Source of the DNA: Roseateles koreensis
GTDB lineage: Bacteria > Pseudomonadota > Gammaproteobacteria > Burkholderiales > Burkholderiaceae_C
Direction: 5' to 3'
Assembly: GCF_028595305.1 (NCBI RefSeq)
Contig: NZ_JAQQXS010000009.1
Span: forward strand, 1 to 64,000
Length of the DNA stretch: 64,000 nucleotides
Shown here one piece after another: positions 16,383-25,129 of the stretch (its first letter is position 1; each line of letters starts with the position of its first letter). Under the pieces are notes generated by a model. That model saw only the letters and a list, made by a program, of their open reading frames with translations, had not been told where the DNA came from and did not search any database. The translations under genes were made by a program, and so were the position numbers.

Positions 16383-17313
16383 GCTCTTTGGGACGGTAGT
16401 GCATCAAGGCCTGGCCCATGCGGAGCTGGGACCCTGTTTCGATGCCGGGGCTCAGTTCAAAGCCGCGTGGCGCAAAGACGATGATGGTTGAGCCATGTTG
16501 AAACCAGCCCAGCTCTTCGCCTTTTTGGGCGGGGGCCCGGCAAGCTAACTCGTTGGCACCTTGGTAGCCGAGGTGTAGCAGCAGGTCGAGAAAATGCAGG
16601 CGCAAGCTGGCAACCAGGATGGCGGCCACCGGGACGATGGCAATGGGCTGGCCTTGCGCGGGGCCGCTGCGCAGGCGGGCGCGCAAGACGGCGCGCTCAT
16701 TACGGCAGAACAGGCGTTCCACCCGTTTGAGCGCGATCGGGTTGACGTTCCAGGTGTCTCCGGCGATGTGGGTCACATGCTCGATCTCGCAATCGTGCGG
16801 GGCATGAAAGCGGTGGTACATCGCCGAGGTCAGTCGCAAGGTGACGAAGCTGCCGTCCTGAAAGGCGGCGGTGTCCTGCGTCGGCCCGAAAAGGTCCTGC
16901 ATCGCGTACGGAAAGCCCTTGGCCTGAAAGACCTGCTGTCCCGCCACCGGTCCGCAGGCACCCACGATGGCGTCGCAGGGGCTGCTGAGCACCTCGGGCG
17001 CCAAATCCACCAGGCGTGCGCCGGGGCGCAGTTCGCGGGTGAAGCAATCGTGCAGGCTGTCGAAGTGGGTCTTCTTGGCGTCGCTCAGATCCAAATCGGT
17101 GAACAGCCGCCATAACGCGATGGACGCACGGCACACCCAGGGGTTGCGAATCTGGCTGAAGCGCCCCATCAGCCGGGTCAAGGCGATGCGTGGCACCCGA
17201 TTGGTCAGCAGAAAGTTCAGATCCTCTTGTTGAAAAAGGCGGCGCAGGCGCGAGCTCGGCTGTGATGGCGCGGGCGCGGGGGTCGGCGATTCAATGCTGA
17301 TGTGGGATTTCAT
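16357..17313 (-). CDS. psd: Phosphatidylserine decarboxylase proenzyme
   Basis: The enzyme forms phosphatidylethanolamine from phosphatidylserine at the inner membrane. The 318-aa product carries the self-cleavage motif HGST at 273-276, where Ser275 would become the pyruvoyl group. The conserved acidic segment SPCDAIVGACG (Asp114) and the YHRFHAP motif near His170 complete the usual triad region. The start MKSHIS was chosen because the open frame upstream shows no family similarity. It is divergent from the class III aminotransferase with 109 bases between, and convergent with the LysE gene. Confidence 0.9.
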   Translation of the reverse strand: MKSHISIESPTPAPAPSQPSSRLRRLFQQEDLNFLLTNRVPRIALTRLMGRFSQIRNPWVCRASIALWRLFTDLDLSDAKKTHFDSLHDCFTRELRPGARLVDLAPEVLSSPCDAIVGACGPVAGQQVFQAKGFPYAMQDLFGPTQDTAAFQDGSFVTLRLTSAMYHRFHAPHDCEIEHVTHIAGDTWNVNPIALKRVERLFCRNERAVLRARLRSGPAQGQPIAIVPVAAILVASLRLHFLDLLLHLGYQGANELACRAPAQKGEELGWFQHGSTIIVFAPRGFELSPGIETGSQLRMGQALMHYRPKELNAQPAPT

Positions 17314-17422
17314 AAGCCTGTCAATCTTGCTTGCTAGGGTGGCATGCCGCCGGGCTGCGTGATTGCAGGGTCGGCAGGCACTTTGGCTGGTCAAGGGGTT
17401 TGTTGGAAGGACGTGAAAAACA

Positions 17423-19096
17423 ATGGATGAAACTTTTGCGCTGTCTGCGCTGTCTGCGCTGGCCTTGGCGTCCCTGGCCTGGAGCGTGCCCGCCGCACGC
17501 CGCCGTTTGACGCTGTCGCGTGCCAAGCATCGCTCGTTGGCGGGGCACTCGCGCATGGCCAAACGGCTGGCTTCCATGCTGCCGGGCTACGCCTACGATG
17601 AGCAGCAATTCTTTGCCTCGGACGCGGCGCCCCAGGCCGTGGCCGCACAGCGGCAGGCGGGATTCAATCGCCTGTGCACCGTGTTTGCCACACGTTATGC
17701 CCAGAGCATTGCGATGACAGCTCAGGCGCGGCCCGGCATTTCCGACTTGCAGTTCACCGGCAGCTACCGCGTACCCTTTCAGTACAGCCCCTATCTGCGT
17801 GAGCGGCTCAAGACCGGCAGCTTTTTGAAGGCCTCGTCGGGCGTGATGGTCGAAGATATTGACGGCAATCAGCTCTTCGACCTGACCGGCTCTTACGGTG
17901 TCAACGTCTTTGGCTACGATTTCTACCGCGACTGTGTGGATCAGGGTATCGCCATGACCCATCAGCTGGGCCCCGTGCTCGGCGCCTACCACCCCTGCGT
18001 GCTCGACAACGTTGCACGCCTGAAGGTCATCTCTGGCCTGGACGAAGTATCGTTTCACATGTCTGGCACCGAGGCGGTGATGCAAGCCGTGCGCCTGGCG
18101 CGTTATCACACCAAGCGCCGCCATCTGGTGCGTTTTTGTGGGGCCTATCACGGCTGGTGGGAAGATGTTCAACCCGGGCCCGGCAACCCCTTGCCCCCGC
18201 GTGAAACCTACACCTTGAAGGACATGGCCGAGCGCAGCCTTCAGGTCTTGCGCAATCGCCGTGACGTGGCCTGCGTGCTGGTCAATCCGCTGCAGGCCCT
18301 GCACCCGAACAAGAACGCGCCAGGCGATTCGTCTTTGCTGGACAGCGGCCGCAGTGCCGGCTACGACCGTGCCGCCTATACCGCTTGGTTGAAGCGTTTG
18401 CGCGAGGTGTGCACCGAGCGCGGCATTGTGCTGATCTTCGACGAAGTGTTCTTGGGCTTCCGCCTGGCGCCGGGCGGCGCGCAAGCCTACTTTGGCGTGC
18501 AGGCCGATCTGGTGACCTATGGCAAGACTTTGGGCGGCGGCCTGCCGGTGGGCGTGGTGTGCGGTCGTGCCGCTCTGATGAAACGTTACCGTGAAGACCG
18601 CCCGGCCGATGTCTGCTTTGCCCGCGGCACCTTCAACGCACACCCCTATGTGATGGGCGCGATGAACGTCTTTTTGCAGCGGCTTGAATCGGCAAAAATT
18701 CAGGCAATCTACGCCGGCTTGGACGAGCGCTGGAATGACCGTGCCGCACGCCTGAACAAGACCTTGGTGGATGCAGGCCTGCCGGTTCAGGTGGCGAATA
18801 TGCAGTCCGTCTGGACGGTGAGTTATACCCAGCCATCGCGCTACAACTGGATGCTGCAGTTCTATTTGCGGGAACAAGGTCTGGCTTTGAGTTGGGTGGG
18901 GACGGGGCGCTTCATCTTTAGCCTGAACTACAGCGACGCTGATTTCGAGGCGGTCTTGCAGCGCTTCGTGGCGGCGTGCCGAACCATGCAGGCCGACGGA
19001 TGGTGGTGGCAAGGCGAGGGCCTCAGCAACAAGCACATCCGGCGCGGTATCGTGCGTGAAACCCTGGCGCGCAGGTGGCAGGAGCTTTGGGCCTGA
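17423..19096 (+). CDS. Class III PLP-dependent aminotransferase/aminomutase with N-terminal hydrophobic extension
   Basis: A fold-type I PLP enzyme of 557 aa, about 120 residues longer than glutamate-1-semialdehyde aminomutase, which its core resembles. Before the core are a hydrophobic segment (about 5-22, a possible anchor) and a basic stretch. The core shows SGTEAVMQAVRLAR, GAYHGWW, IFDEVFLGFR and the PLP lysine Lys368 in TYGKTLGGGLPVG. It ends with a Trp-rich tail (DGWWWQGEG). It is not the hemL gene by context: it sits back-to-back with psd and beside other membrane-lipid genes, suggesting an amino-lipid or related substrate. That substrate is inference only. A strong hairpin follows the stop. 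Confidence 0.72.
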   Translation: MDETFALSALSALALASLAWSVPAARRRLTLSRAKHRSLAGHSRMAKRLASMLPGYAYDEQQFFASDAAPQAVAAQRQAGFNRLCTVFATRYAQSIAMTAQARPGISDLQFTGSYRVPFQYSPYLRERLKTGSFLKASSGVMVEDIDGNQLFDLTGSYGVNVFGYDFYRDCVDQGIAMTHQLGPVLGAYHPCVLDNVARLKVISGLDEVSFHMSGTEAVMQAVRLARYHTKRRHLVRFCGAYHGWWEDVQPGPGNPLPPRETYTLKDMAERSLQVLRNRRDVACVLVNPLQALHPNKNAPGDSSLLDSGRSAGYDRAAYTAWLKRLREVCTERGIVLIFDEVFLGFRLAPGGAQAYFGVQADLVTYGKTLGGGLPVGVVCGRAALMKRYREDRPADVCFARGTFNAHPYVMGAMNVFLQRLESAKIQAIYAGLDERWNDRAARLNKTLVDAGLPVQVANMQSVWTVSYTQPSRYNWMLQFYLREQGLALSWVGTGRFIFSLNYSDADFEAVLQRFVAACRTMQADGWWWQGEGLSNKHIRRGIVRETLARRWQELWA

Positions 19097-19124
19097 GCGC
19101 AGTGTGAGGAGTGCGGTTTGAATG

Positions 19125-19146
19125 GGCCCCGCAGCGCGGGGCCTTT
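19125..19146. terminator. Rho-independent terminator between convergent genes
   Basis: GGCCCCGC and GCGGGGCC form a perfect 8-bp GC stem around a 3-nt loop, followed on the plus strand by TTT. It lies 28 bases after the aminotransferase stop and just before the end of the convergent membrane protein gene, so it could serve both directions. Confidence 0.7.
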
Positions 19147-19153
19147 GCGGGCT

Positions 19154-19765
19154 TCAGCTTTGATGATTCACGTGCTGCATCGGGTCGATCAACTCGCCGC
19201 GCAACAGGTACAGCGGCGCCTTGTGATACAGGTAGATGTCGTGGAAGGGGTCGGTAATGATCTTCAGTGCCCAGGCGAAACCGGTCATGAAGCTCTGTTG
19301 AACCCACAACTGCGCCACGCGAAAAAGCAAGCCCGTCACGCCCAGTGACAACCAGGCAATGCCCACGTCGTGCAGAAATCCATTGAAGTTCGCCGCGGGC
19401 TCAATCAGGCCGAACAGCGAGGGTTGCAGCCATAGCAAGGCGGGCAGGGCCACCCAGACCGACAGCAGTACGATTTTGCGCTGGATGTTGTAGCCGATCT
19501 TGATGGCTTCCTTGTGCTCATCGGTGGCTTGGTTGACTTCGTCGTAACCACGCGGCTCGAAGAAGAAGTGGCCCGCCTGACGGCTGGTCATGGAGACGCA
19601 CCAGGCCAGCAGCGCGGCCTTGGCAGGGTCGATGAAGAGCAGGCCGTACGACACCAGAAAGCAGATGGCGCTCAAGAGATGCAGGCTCTGATTGATGCGG
19701 CTGTGGTGGTAGTAGCGATGGTCGTCCCAGCGCTGCACAGCAAGAGTTTTCAGGAGTTCCTTCAC
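19154..19765 (-). CDS. His-rich integral membrane protein, possibly DUF962/Mpo1-like
   Basis: A 203-aa protein with about four hydrophobic segments. The GTG start is supported by GAGG six bases upstream; the longer open frame has no ribosome site. Conserved-looking polar motifs sit at membrane edges: HHSRINQSLH near the N-terminus, SRQAGHFFFEPRGYDE after the second helix, and PFHDIYLYH near the C-terminus. The H-x4-N-x3-H and Q-x-G-H-x3-E pattern recalls DUF962/Mpo1 proteins, which include an Fe(II)-dependent dioxygenase acting on 2-hydroxy fatty acids. I could not test the match, so the family call is tentative. Neighbours on both sides handle membrane lipids. Confidence 0.5.
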   Translation of the reverse strand: MKELLKTLAVQRWDDHRYYHHSRINQSLHLLSAICFLVSYGLLFIDPAKAALLAWCVSMTSRQAGHFFFEPRGYDEVNQATDEHKEAIKIGYNIQRKIVLLSVWVALPALLWLQPSLFGLIEPAANFNGFLHDVGIAWLSLGVTGLLFRVAQLWVQQSFMTGFAWALKIITDPFHDIYLYHKAPLYLLRGELIDPMQHVNHQS

Positions 19766-19913
19766 GGGTGACCTCGGGTTGGAGTGGGGTCGCGGCCCGG
19801 AGTGGGCCAGCGTGACGCGATAGTGACGGTGCTGCATGAAAACTGCATGACGGTCTGTTTGGCGGATTGCTGCAGCGGGTCTTGTCATCGAACTGTTATG
19901 CAAGCCGGGCAGC

Positions 19914-21164
19914 ATGCGAGGCATGAATACTGCTCAAGCTGAAGGCATCGTGGTGGACAACCTGAAGGCGGCGCAGCGTTCCCTGCGCATTGCCTTTGTC
20001 ACCGAGACCTACCCGCCTGAGGTCAACGGCGTGGCCATGACCATTGCGCGCATCGTTGAGGGGCTGCATCGGCGCAACCACGATGTTCAGCTGATTCGGC
20101 CGCGCCAAGACGGCAATGAATCGGCCGAACGCAGCCCGCGATTTCATGAAGTGCTGATGCGGGGGCTGCCGATTCCGCGCTACCCGAATCTGCGCATGGG
20201 CGTGCCGTCGAAACGCGCTCTGGTTCAGCTGTGGTCGGTCAACCGGCCCGACGTCGTGCACATCGCGACCGAAGGCGCATTGGGCTGGTCTGCTTTGCAA
20301 GCAGCGCTGCATTTGAAGTTGCCGGTGTGCTCGGACTTTCGCACCAACTTCCATGCCTACAGCCGGCACTACGGCATTGGCTGGTTGTACAAACCCATCA
20401 TGGCTTACCTGCGCAAGTTTCATAACCGCACGCAATGCACCATGGTGCCGACCGAGGCCTTGCGGCGCGATCTCGAAGCGGGGGGGTTCAAGCAATTGAC
20501 CGTGGTGTCGCGGGGCGTAGATACCCAGCTGTTTACACCCCTGCGGCGCAGCCAGGCCTTGCGTGAGCAATGGGGCGTGGCGCCGGATGATCTGGTGTGC
20601 CTCTATGTCGGCCGCATTGCCCCAGAAAAAAACCTGGCCACCCTGACGGCGGCGTTTGAGGCCATCTCGCGCCAGAACCCCCGCATCCGCCTGGTGGTGG
20701 TGGGTAGCGGGCCCCAACAGGCTGAACTTCAAGCCCGTTGCCCTAACGCGATATTTGCCGGGCAACGCAAGGGGGAAGATTTGGCGGCGCATTACGCCTC
20801 GGGCGATTTGTTTCTCTTCCCCAGCCTGACGGAAACCTTTGGCAATGTCACGACAGAAGCCATGGCCAGCGGCTTGGCTGTGGTGGCATTCAACTACGCC
20901 GCAGCAGCGCAATTGATTCGCTCCGGCGACAACGGCGTGCTGGTGCCCATGGACGACCAAGACGCATTTGTGCGCGTCGCTGTGAGCGCTGCCGCCGACT
21001 TGGCTGCCTGCCGCGCCATGGGCGTGAAGGCTTGCACAACCACCAGTGAGCTTGACTGGGCCAGCATCGTGGCCCGGTTTGAAGGTGTGCTTGAAGCGGT
21101 GATGGTGCGCGCCGCGGCGCCACAGGCCTTGCCGCTCAGGGCGACAGCGCGGCGGGCGGCCTGA
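19914..21164 (+). CDS. GT4-family glycosyltransferase
   Basis: A GT-B fold retaining glycosyltransferase, 416 aa (413 if the ATG at the fourth codon is used). The N-terminal acceptor domain opens with RIAFVTETYPPEVNGVAMTI, typical of the MgtA/SqdX-like branch that makes glycolipids. The donor domain shows VSRGVDTQLF, YVGRIAPEKNL and the nucleotide-sugar E-x7-E motif in LTETFGNVTTEAMASG near residue 306. Sugar and acceptor are not readable from the sequence. The gene is divergent from the His-rich membrane protein and its last 29 bases overlap the convergent lplT-like gene. Confidence 0.82.
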   Translation: MRGMNTAQAEGIVVDNLKAAQRSLRIAFVTETYPPEVNGVAMTIARIVEGLHRRNHDVQLIRPRQDGNESAERSPRFHEVLMRGLPIPRYPNLRMGVPSKRALVQLWSVNRPDVVHIATEGALGWSALQAALHLKLPVCSDFRTNFHAYSRHYGIGWLYKPIMAYLRKFHNRTQCTMVPTEALRRDLEAGGFKQLTVVSRGVDTQLFTPLRRSQALREQWGVAPDDLVCLYVGRIAPEKNLATLTAAFEAISRQNPRIRLVVVGSGPQQAELQARCPNAIFAGQRKGEDLAAHYASGDLFLFPSLTETFGNVTTEAMASGLAVVAFNYAAAAQLIRSGDNGVLVPMDDQDAFVRVAVSAAADLAACRAMGVKACTTTSELDWASIVARFEGVLEAVMVRAAAPQALPLRATARRAA

Positions 21165-22434
21165 GTGCTTCTTGGCGCTCTTGTTGATCCTGCCGGCTAC
21201 GTTTGCGCTCCCGGCGCATCAACAAAGCCATGGCGGCGGCAATGCACAGCCCGAAGCCGACCATCACCGTGGTGATCGGCAAGTCCAAAGCCAGCAGGGC
21301 GGCGTAAGTGCCCAGCATGCCGAGCACGCTGGCGTTCTCGTTGAAGCCTTGCACGGCGACGGAGCGGCCTGCACTCAGCAGCACAAAGCCGCGGTGCTGT
21401 AGCAAAGCATTCAAGGGCACCACCAGCAGGCCGCCGACCACGCCGACCAAGACCAGCAAGGGCAGGGTGACGCTCAAGTGATGCGTCAGCCCGACGGCAG
21501 GAATCAATAGGCCCAGGGCCACGCCAAACACCAGCATGCGTTTGGCCGCAGCCAGGGGCACCTTGTGCCCAGCCAGCGCCGCGCCGGCAATTACCCCCAC
21601 GGCCACGGCCGCCTGCAAGAAGGCGGCGCGGTCCAGCGCCAGGCCCAGTACATAGGCCGCCCAGCGGAGCACCGCAAATTGCAAGGTGGCACCTACGCCC
21701 CAGAAAATCGTGGTGACGGCGAGTGAAAGGCCTCCCTCCCGGTCACGCCACAGCGTCAGATTGGCGCGCCAAAAGTCGCGCAGCAGCGCAGGCAGGTGGA
21801 GATGGGCGGTGGGGTAGCGCGCGCCGCTGTCCGGGATGCCGATGTTCAGCAAGCTCGCCGCCAGGTAGACGCCCATCAAGGCCACCATCGACACGCTCAG
21901 CCGGCTGCCCTGGATAAAACCGGCATCGGCCAAGCCTTGCAGGCCCTGCCCGGCATGATGAATAAGCTCGCTGCCCAGCAAGGCTGGGCTGACCAACAGG
22001 CCGCCCAGCACCATGCCGGCCAGGGCGGCAAACACCACCGACACTTCGATCCAGGCGTTGGCCTTGACCAAGGCTTGAGCACAGACCATCTCGGTGACCA
22101 GCCCGTACTTGGCGGGGGCATAAGCGGCTGCCCCAAAGCCGATGATGGTGAAGGCGGCAATGGGGTGCAGTCCGGCCAGCAAGCCCAAGACGCCAAGCAT
22201 CTTCAAGCCGTTCATCCAGGCCATCAGGCGGGCCTTGGGAAAGGTGTCAGCCAGCGGCCCGACAAAGGGCGCCAGGAGCACGTAAGACAAGGTGAAGCCG
22301 AACTTCAACAGGGGTGCCCACCAGCCGGGCAGGCCCTGCTCTTGCAGCAACGCGATGGCCACGATCAACAGGGCGTTGTCTGCCAGGGCCGATGCAAACT
22401 GCGCTGCAATCAGCAGATGAAAACCAGGAGGCAT
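21136..22434 (-). CDS. lplT: Lysophospholipid transporter (LplT-like MFS protein)
   Basis: A 432-aa major facilitator with about twelve helices. The N-terminal FHLLIAAQFASALADNALLIVAIALL and the segments LKFGFTLSYVLLAPFVGPLADTFPKARLM and GAAAYAPAKYGLVTEM match LplT, which flips lysophospholipids inward for reacylation. The partner acyltransferase (aas) is not adjacent. The location next to psd and a glycolipid-type glycosyltransferase fits membrane lipid turnover. The C-terminal tail is basic (RRERKRSRQDQQERQ). Confidence 0.83.
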   Translation of the reverse strand: MPPGFHLLIAAQFASALADNALLIVAIALLQEQGLPGWWAPLLKFGFTLSYVLLAPFVGPLADTFPKARLMAWMNGLKMLGVLGLLAGLHPIAAFTIIGFGAAAYAPAKYGLVTEMVCAQALVKANAWIEVSVVFAALAGMVLGGLLVSPALLGSELIHHAGQGLQGLADAGFIQGSRLSVSMVALMGVYLAASLLNIGIPDSGARYPTAHLHLPALLRDFWRANLTLWRDREGGLSLAVTTIFWGVGATLQFAVLRWAAYVLGLALDRAAFLQAAVAVGVIAGAALAGHKVPLAAAKRMLVFGVALGLLIPAVGLTHHLSVTLPLLVLVGVVGGLLVVPLNALLQHRGFVLLSAGRSVAVQGFNENASVLGMLGTYAALLALDLPITTVMVGFGLCIAAAMALLMRRERKRSRQDQQERQEALRPPAALSP

Positions 22435-23077
22435 TGCTTCTTCTCGTTGTTGTGGCTGTTGCAGTTGCTGTTCTTGCTATTTGCCGGCGCATAGGGTCTC
22501 AAGTCATGAGCGTGACAGATGTGCATGAAATCGCGGTGACATTGCCCTGACGTTGAAACTCATCAGACTGCCCATGTGTCTCATCTGACAAGAATGCCTG
22601 CCGAAACTGCCCTCTGATTTGTGCGTTTTTGCACGCAGTCAGTTTGAATTTGCAAGTACCAATGAGCAGGGTTTATTGGTCAGTATCTGGTCAGATTCAA
22701 TTTCCTACACTGGGGCGCACAGCCTGAGAACCCCTCTGCTCATGGCTGGCAATTGTTTGATTCCTTCGTTTTTGCTTTGTGTCCGGCGTTGCGCTTGATT
22801 TACAAGTTGTTACACCAAGTCCCGTTAACTTTATTAATCTCAAGTCGTTGTCAACATCGTTCGGTGCCGTGCTGGGCGAGTTTTAAAGCCGATCAAATAA
22901 CTTATTAGATGTGCGTCGTATGTTCGTTACATGCGCGTTATTTCATGAGTCTGGTTCTGAAACTCCTCCCGATGCAAAAACCGGATGCTCGCAAAGGCTT
23001 TCGCTGCTGTGGTGCGCTGCCACGGCGGGTCTGCTGATCGAGGTCAACCCCATCGATTCAATCAAAAGGTCCAAATC
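22435..23077. other. Long, relatively AT-rich leader region before the DUF4382-type lipoprotein
   Basis: About 640 bases without a supported gene. It is clearly more AT-rich than its surroundings, especially 22600-22960. Short frames are present but lack ribosome sites. An ATG frame open from 22985 reads into the lipoprotein gene but its first 31 residues are not signal-like. The stretch probably holds the promoters for the flanking divergent genes; I could not pick a single convincing -10/-35 pair. Confidence 0.45.
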
Positions 23078-25054
23078 ATGAACGCGACACCCCTGAAATT
23101 TGCGCTCGGCGCCATCACCTTGGCCACATTGGCAGCCTGTGGTGGCGGCGGTGGCGGTTCAACGGCCTCCACGCCTACGGCAACGGCGCAATCGGTCACC
23201 GTGCCGCTGATGATCAGCGACGGTGCCGCAGAAGACTGGGCCACCATTGGTGTGAAGGTCACGGCCATCACTCTGACCAAGTCGGACGGCAGCACCGTGC
23301 CGGTGACCCTGGGTGCCGCCTCGGTGCCTGTCAACTTGGCGCAACTGGACCAATTGGGCGATGTGTTGAGCAATGTGAGCCTCACAGCCGGAGACACCTA
23401 CACCGGCGCCACGCTGACGATCAGCGCCAACCCGGGCGACGTGTCGTTGACGGTGTCGGCTGACCCGGAGTCGGGTTTCCCCGACGCGGCTGGCACTACC
23501 ATTGCGGCATCCCGCATCCAGATTCAAGGTGCCACGGGCGCCGCCGGTGCACAGACGCTGTCGATCCCGGTCACGTTTGAAAAGCCGTTGGTCGTGCCTA
23601 CCACCGCTGGCGCAGCGCTCAATCTGGAGGTGGATTTGGGCCACCCCGCCTTCCTCACCAACCATGCGGTGTCGGGCGGTTCCTCCATCTGGGCGGTGAA
23701 CTTCAGCGGTCCGGTCAAGCACAAACCGGTGGACGATCTGCGACGCGTGGTGCTGCGTCATACCTACGGCGCGGTAACTAGCGTCTCGGCGGATAACCTC
23801 ACGCTCAATCTGACCAAGGAATTGCCCACCGTGCCGGTGGTGTCGCCCGAAACGGCAGTGGCCACCACCCAGGCGATCGCCGTTCAGGTGGACGCCGCCA
23901 ATGGCAGCTTGGTTTATGACTTGGACGCCAAGACGGCATCCTTGCCGATCAAGGACTTTTCCAGCGTTGCTGCCGCGCTGAGCGCTGGCAAGTTCGTTCG
24001 TGTGGCCACCCGCTACCAGCAAGACGGCACGCTGGTGGTCACCCGGCTTTGGATCTCCAAAGACTTCAACACCGTTTTTGTCAGCCCCGAGGGCCATGTG
24101 TTGCGGGTGAACTTGGCGAAGAACCAGTTGGTGCTGGCGAATGAAAACGGCAAGCCCGTCACCATTCAGGTCGACGACAAGACGAAGTTCTTCTTCCGCA
24201 CCCCGGACAGCGCGGTGGCCGATGCCACGGCGATCGGTAGCGGCACTGCGTTCTTGCAAGCCAAGCAGTTGGTGCGCGGCTTCAAGGTGCATACCCAGGT
24301 GGTCGACCCGCTGGCCAGCCCCATGGTGGCGCAGACGGTGGACATTGAAACCGCCGCCTACGAGGGCCGCATTTCCAGTGTGACCAGCACCGGCTTCATC
24401 TACAGCAACCGTTTCAACACGGGCGGCGACGGCTACGACACGCCGCTGGGTTATATCGACGCTGCCTCGGCCAATGGCAAGGACGCCAACGGCGTGGCCA
24501 TCACCGGCTTCAAGTACTGGAATGATTTGTTCCCGACCCTGGTCGACAGCGGCAGCAACGCGATCAGCGATTTTGTTGCAGCCACCAGCGGGTCGGTGAA
24601 CTTCGGCGGAACGTCGGACGATGCGGGCAGCAAGGCCGGCATGTTCTACGCGCATGGCGTCAGCTATGCCCGCTGGGGTGACAAGGCGAACGCCAATGGC
24701 TGGTCCGTGCCCTGGGTGGTGCTGAAGCCCACCAACATTCCTGCGGCCACCGTGGCTTCGGTCTTGTCGGGCAACAGCTTCACCATCACGGCGGCGGGCG
24801 GCACCAAGGCAGTGACGGTCAATGTGAGCACCACCAAGGGCTCGGCCACGCTGGCCTACCAAGTGGATCGCGGCACCGGCAAAGACCAGGTGACGGTGAG
24901 CCCTGAAGACCTGAGCAGCTCTGCCGGCCTGACCGCCTTGACCAATGGCTTGGTGGTGGGCAACCGCATCAAGCTGTCGGCCGTGCCGCAGGCCGATGGC
25001 AGCTTGAAGGCTTACGCTGTCAGCTACTTCACCGGCACGCAGCCGCAGAAATAA
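23078..25054 (+). CDS. Predicted outer-surface lipoprotein, DUF4382-like
   Basis: A 658-aa exported protein. The ATG is preceded by AAAAGG and opens a lipoprotein signal peptide with lipobox LAAC at Cys21, then a Gly-rich tether (CGGGGGGS). Residues about 40-210 resemble a DUF4382-type beta domain: VPLMISDGAAEDWATIGVKVTAITL and LGDVLSNVSLTAGDTYTGATLTI. The rest is built of repeated beta-rich modules with V-x-L/V-x-x-D and GKFVRV-like segments, which resemble DUF5666-type units. No catalytic motif is visible. Function is unknown; ligand binding at the cell surface is one possibility. Confidence 0.72.
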   Translation: MNATPLKFALGAITLATLAACGGGGGGSTASTPTATAQSVTVPLMISDGAAEDWATIGVKVTAITLTKSDGSTVPVTLGAASVPVNLAQLDQLGDVLSNVSLTAGDTYTGATLTISANPGDVSLTVSADPESGFPDAAGTTIAASRIQIQGATGAAGAQTLSIPVTFEKPLVVPTTAGAALNLEVDLGHPAFLTNHAVSGGSSIWAVNFSGPVKHKPVDDLRRVVLRHTYGAVTSVSADNLTLNLTKELPTVPVVSPETAVATTQAIAVQVDAANGSLVYDLDAKTASLPIKDFSSVAAALSAGKFVRVATRYQQDGTLVVTRLWISKDFNTVFVSPEGHVLRVNLAKNQLVLANENGKPVTIQVDDKTKFFFRTPDSAVADATAIGSGTAFLQAKQLVRGFKVHTQVVDPLASPMVAQTVDIETAAYEGRISSVTSTGFIYSNRFNTGGDGYDTPLGYIDAASANGKDANGVAITGFKYWNDLFPTLVDSGSNAISDFVAATSGSVNFGGTSDDAGSKAGMFYAHGVSYARWGDKANANGWSVPWVVLKPTNIPAATVASVLSGNSFTITAAGGTKAVTVNVSTTKGSATLAYQVDRGTGKDQVTVSPEDLSSSAGLTALTNGLVVGNRIKLSAVPQADGSLKAYAVSYFTGTQPQK

Positions 25055-25088
25055 GCGCTGAACTCAGCGTAGAAGTAATGCGTCAGCT

Positions 25089-25112
25089 GCAGGGCTTCGT
25101 TCGAGGCCCTGC
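25089..25112. terminator. Hairpin between the lipoprotein and DUF1415 genes
   Basis: GCAGGGC and GCCCTGC pair perfectly, and three inner pairs including one G-T extend the stem to about 10 bp around a 4-nt loop. It lies between convergent stops. No strong T-run follows, so efficiency is uncertain. Confidence 0.5.
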
Positions 25113-25129
25113 GGCTTGTGCGCCTTGCC

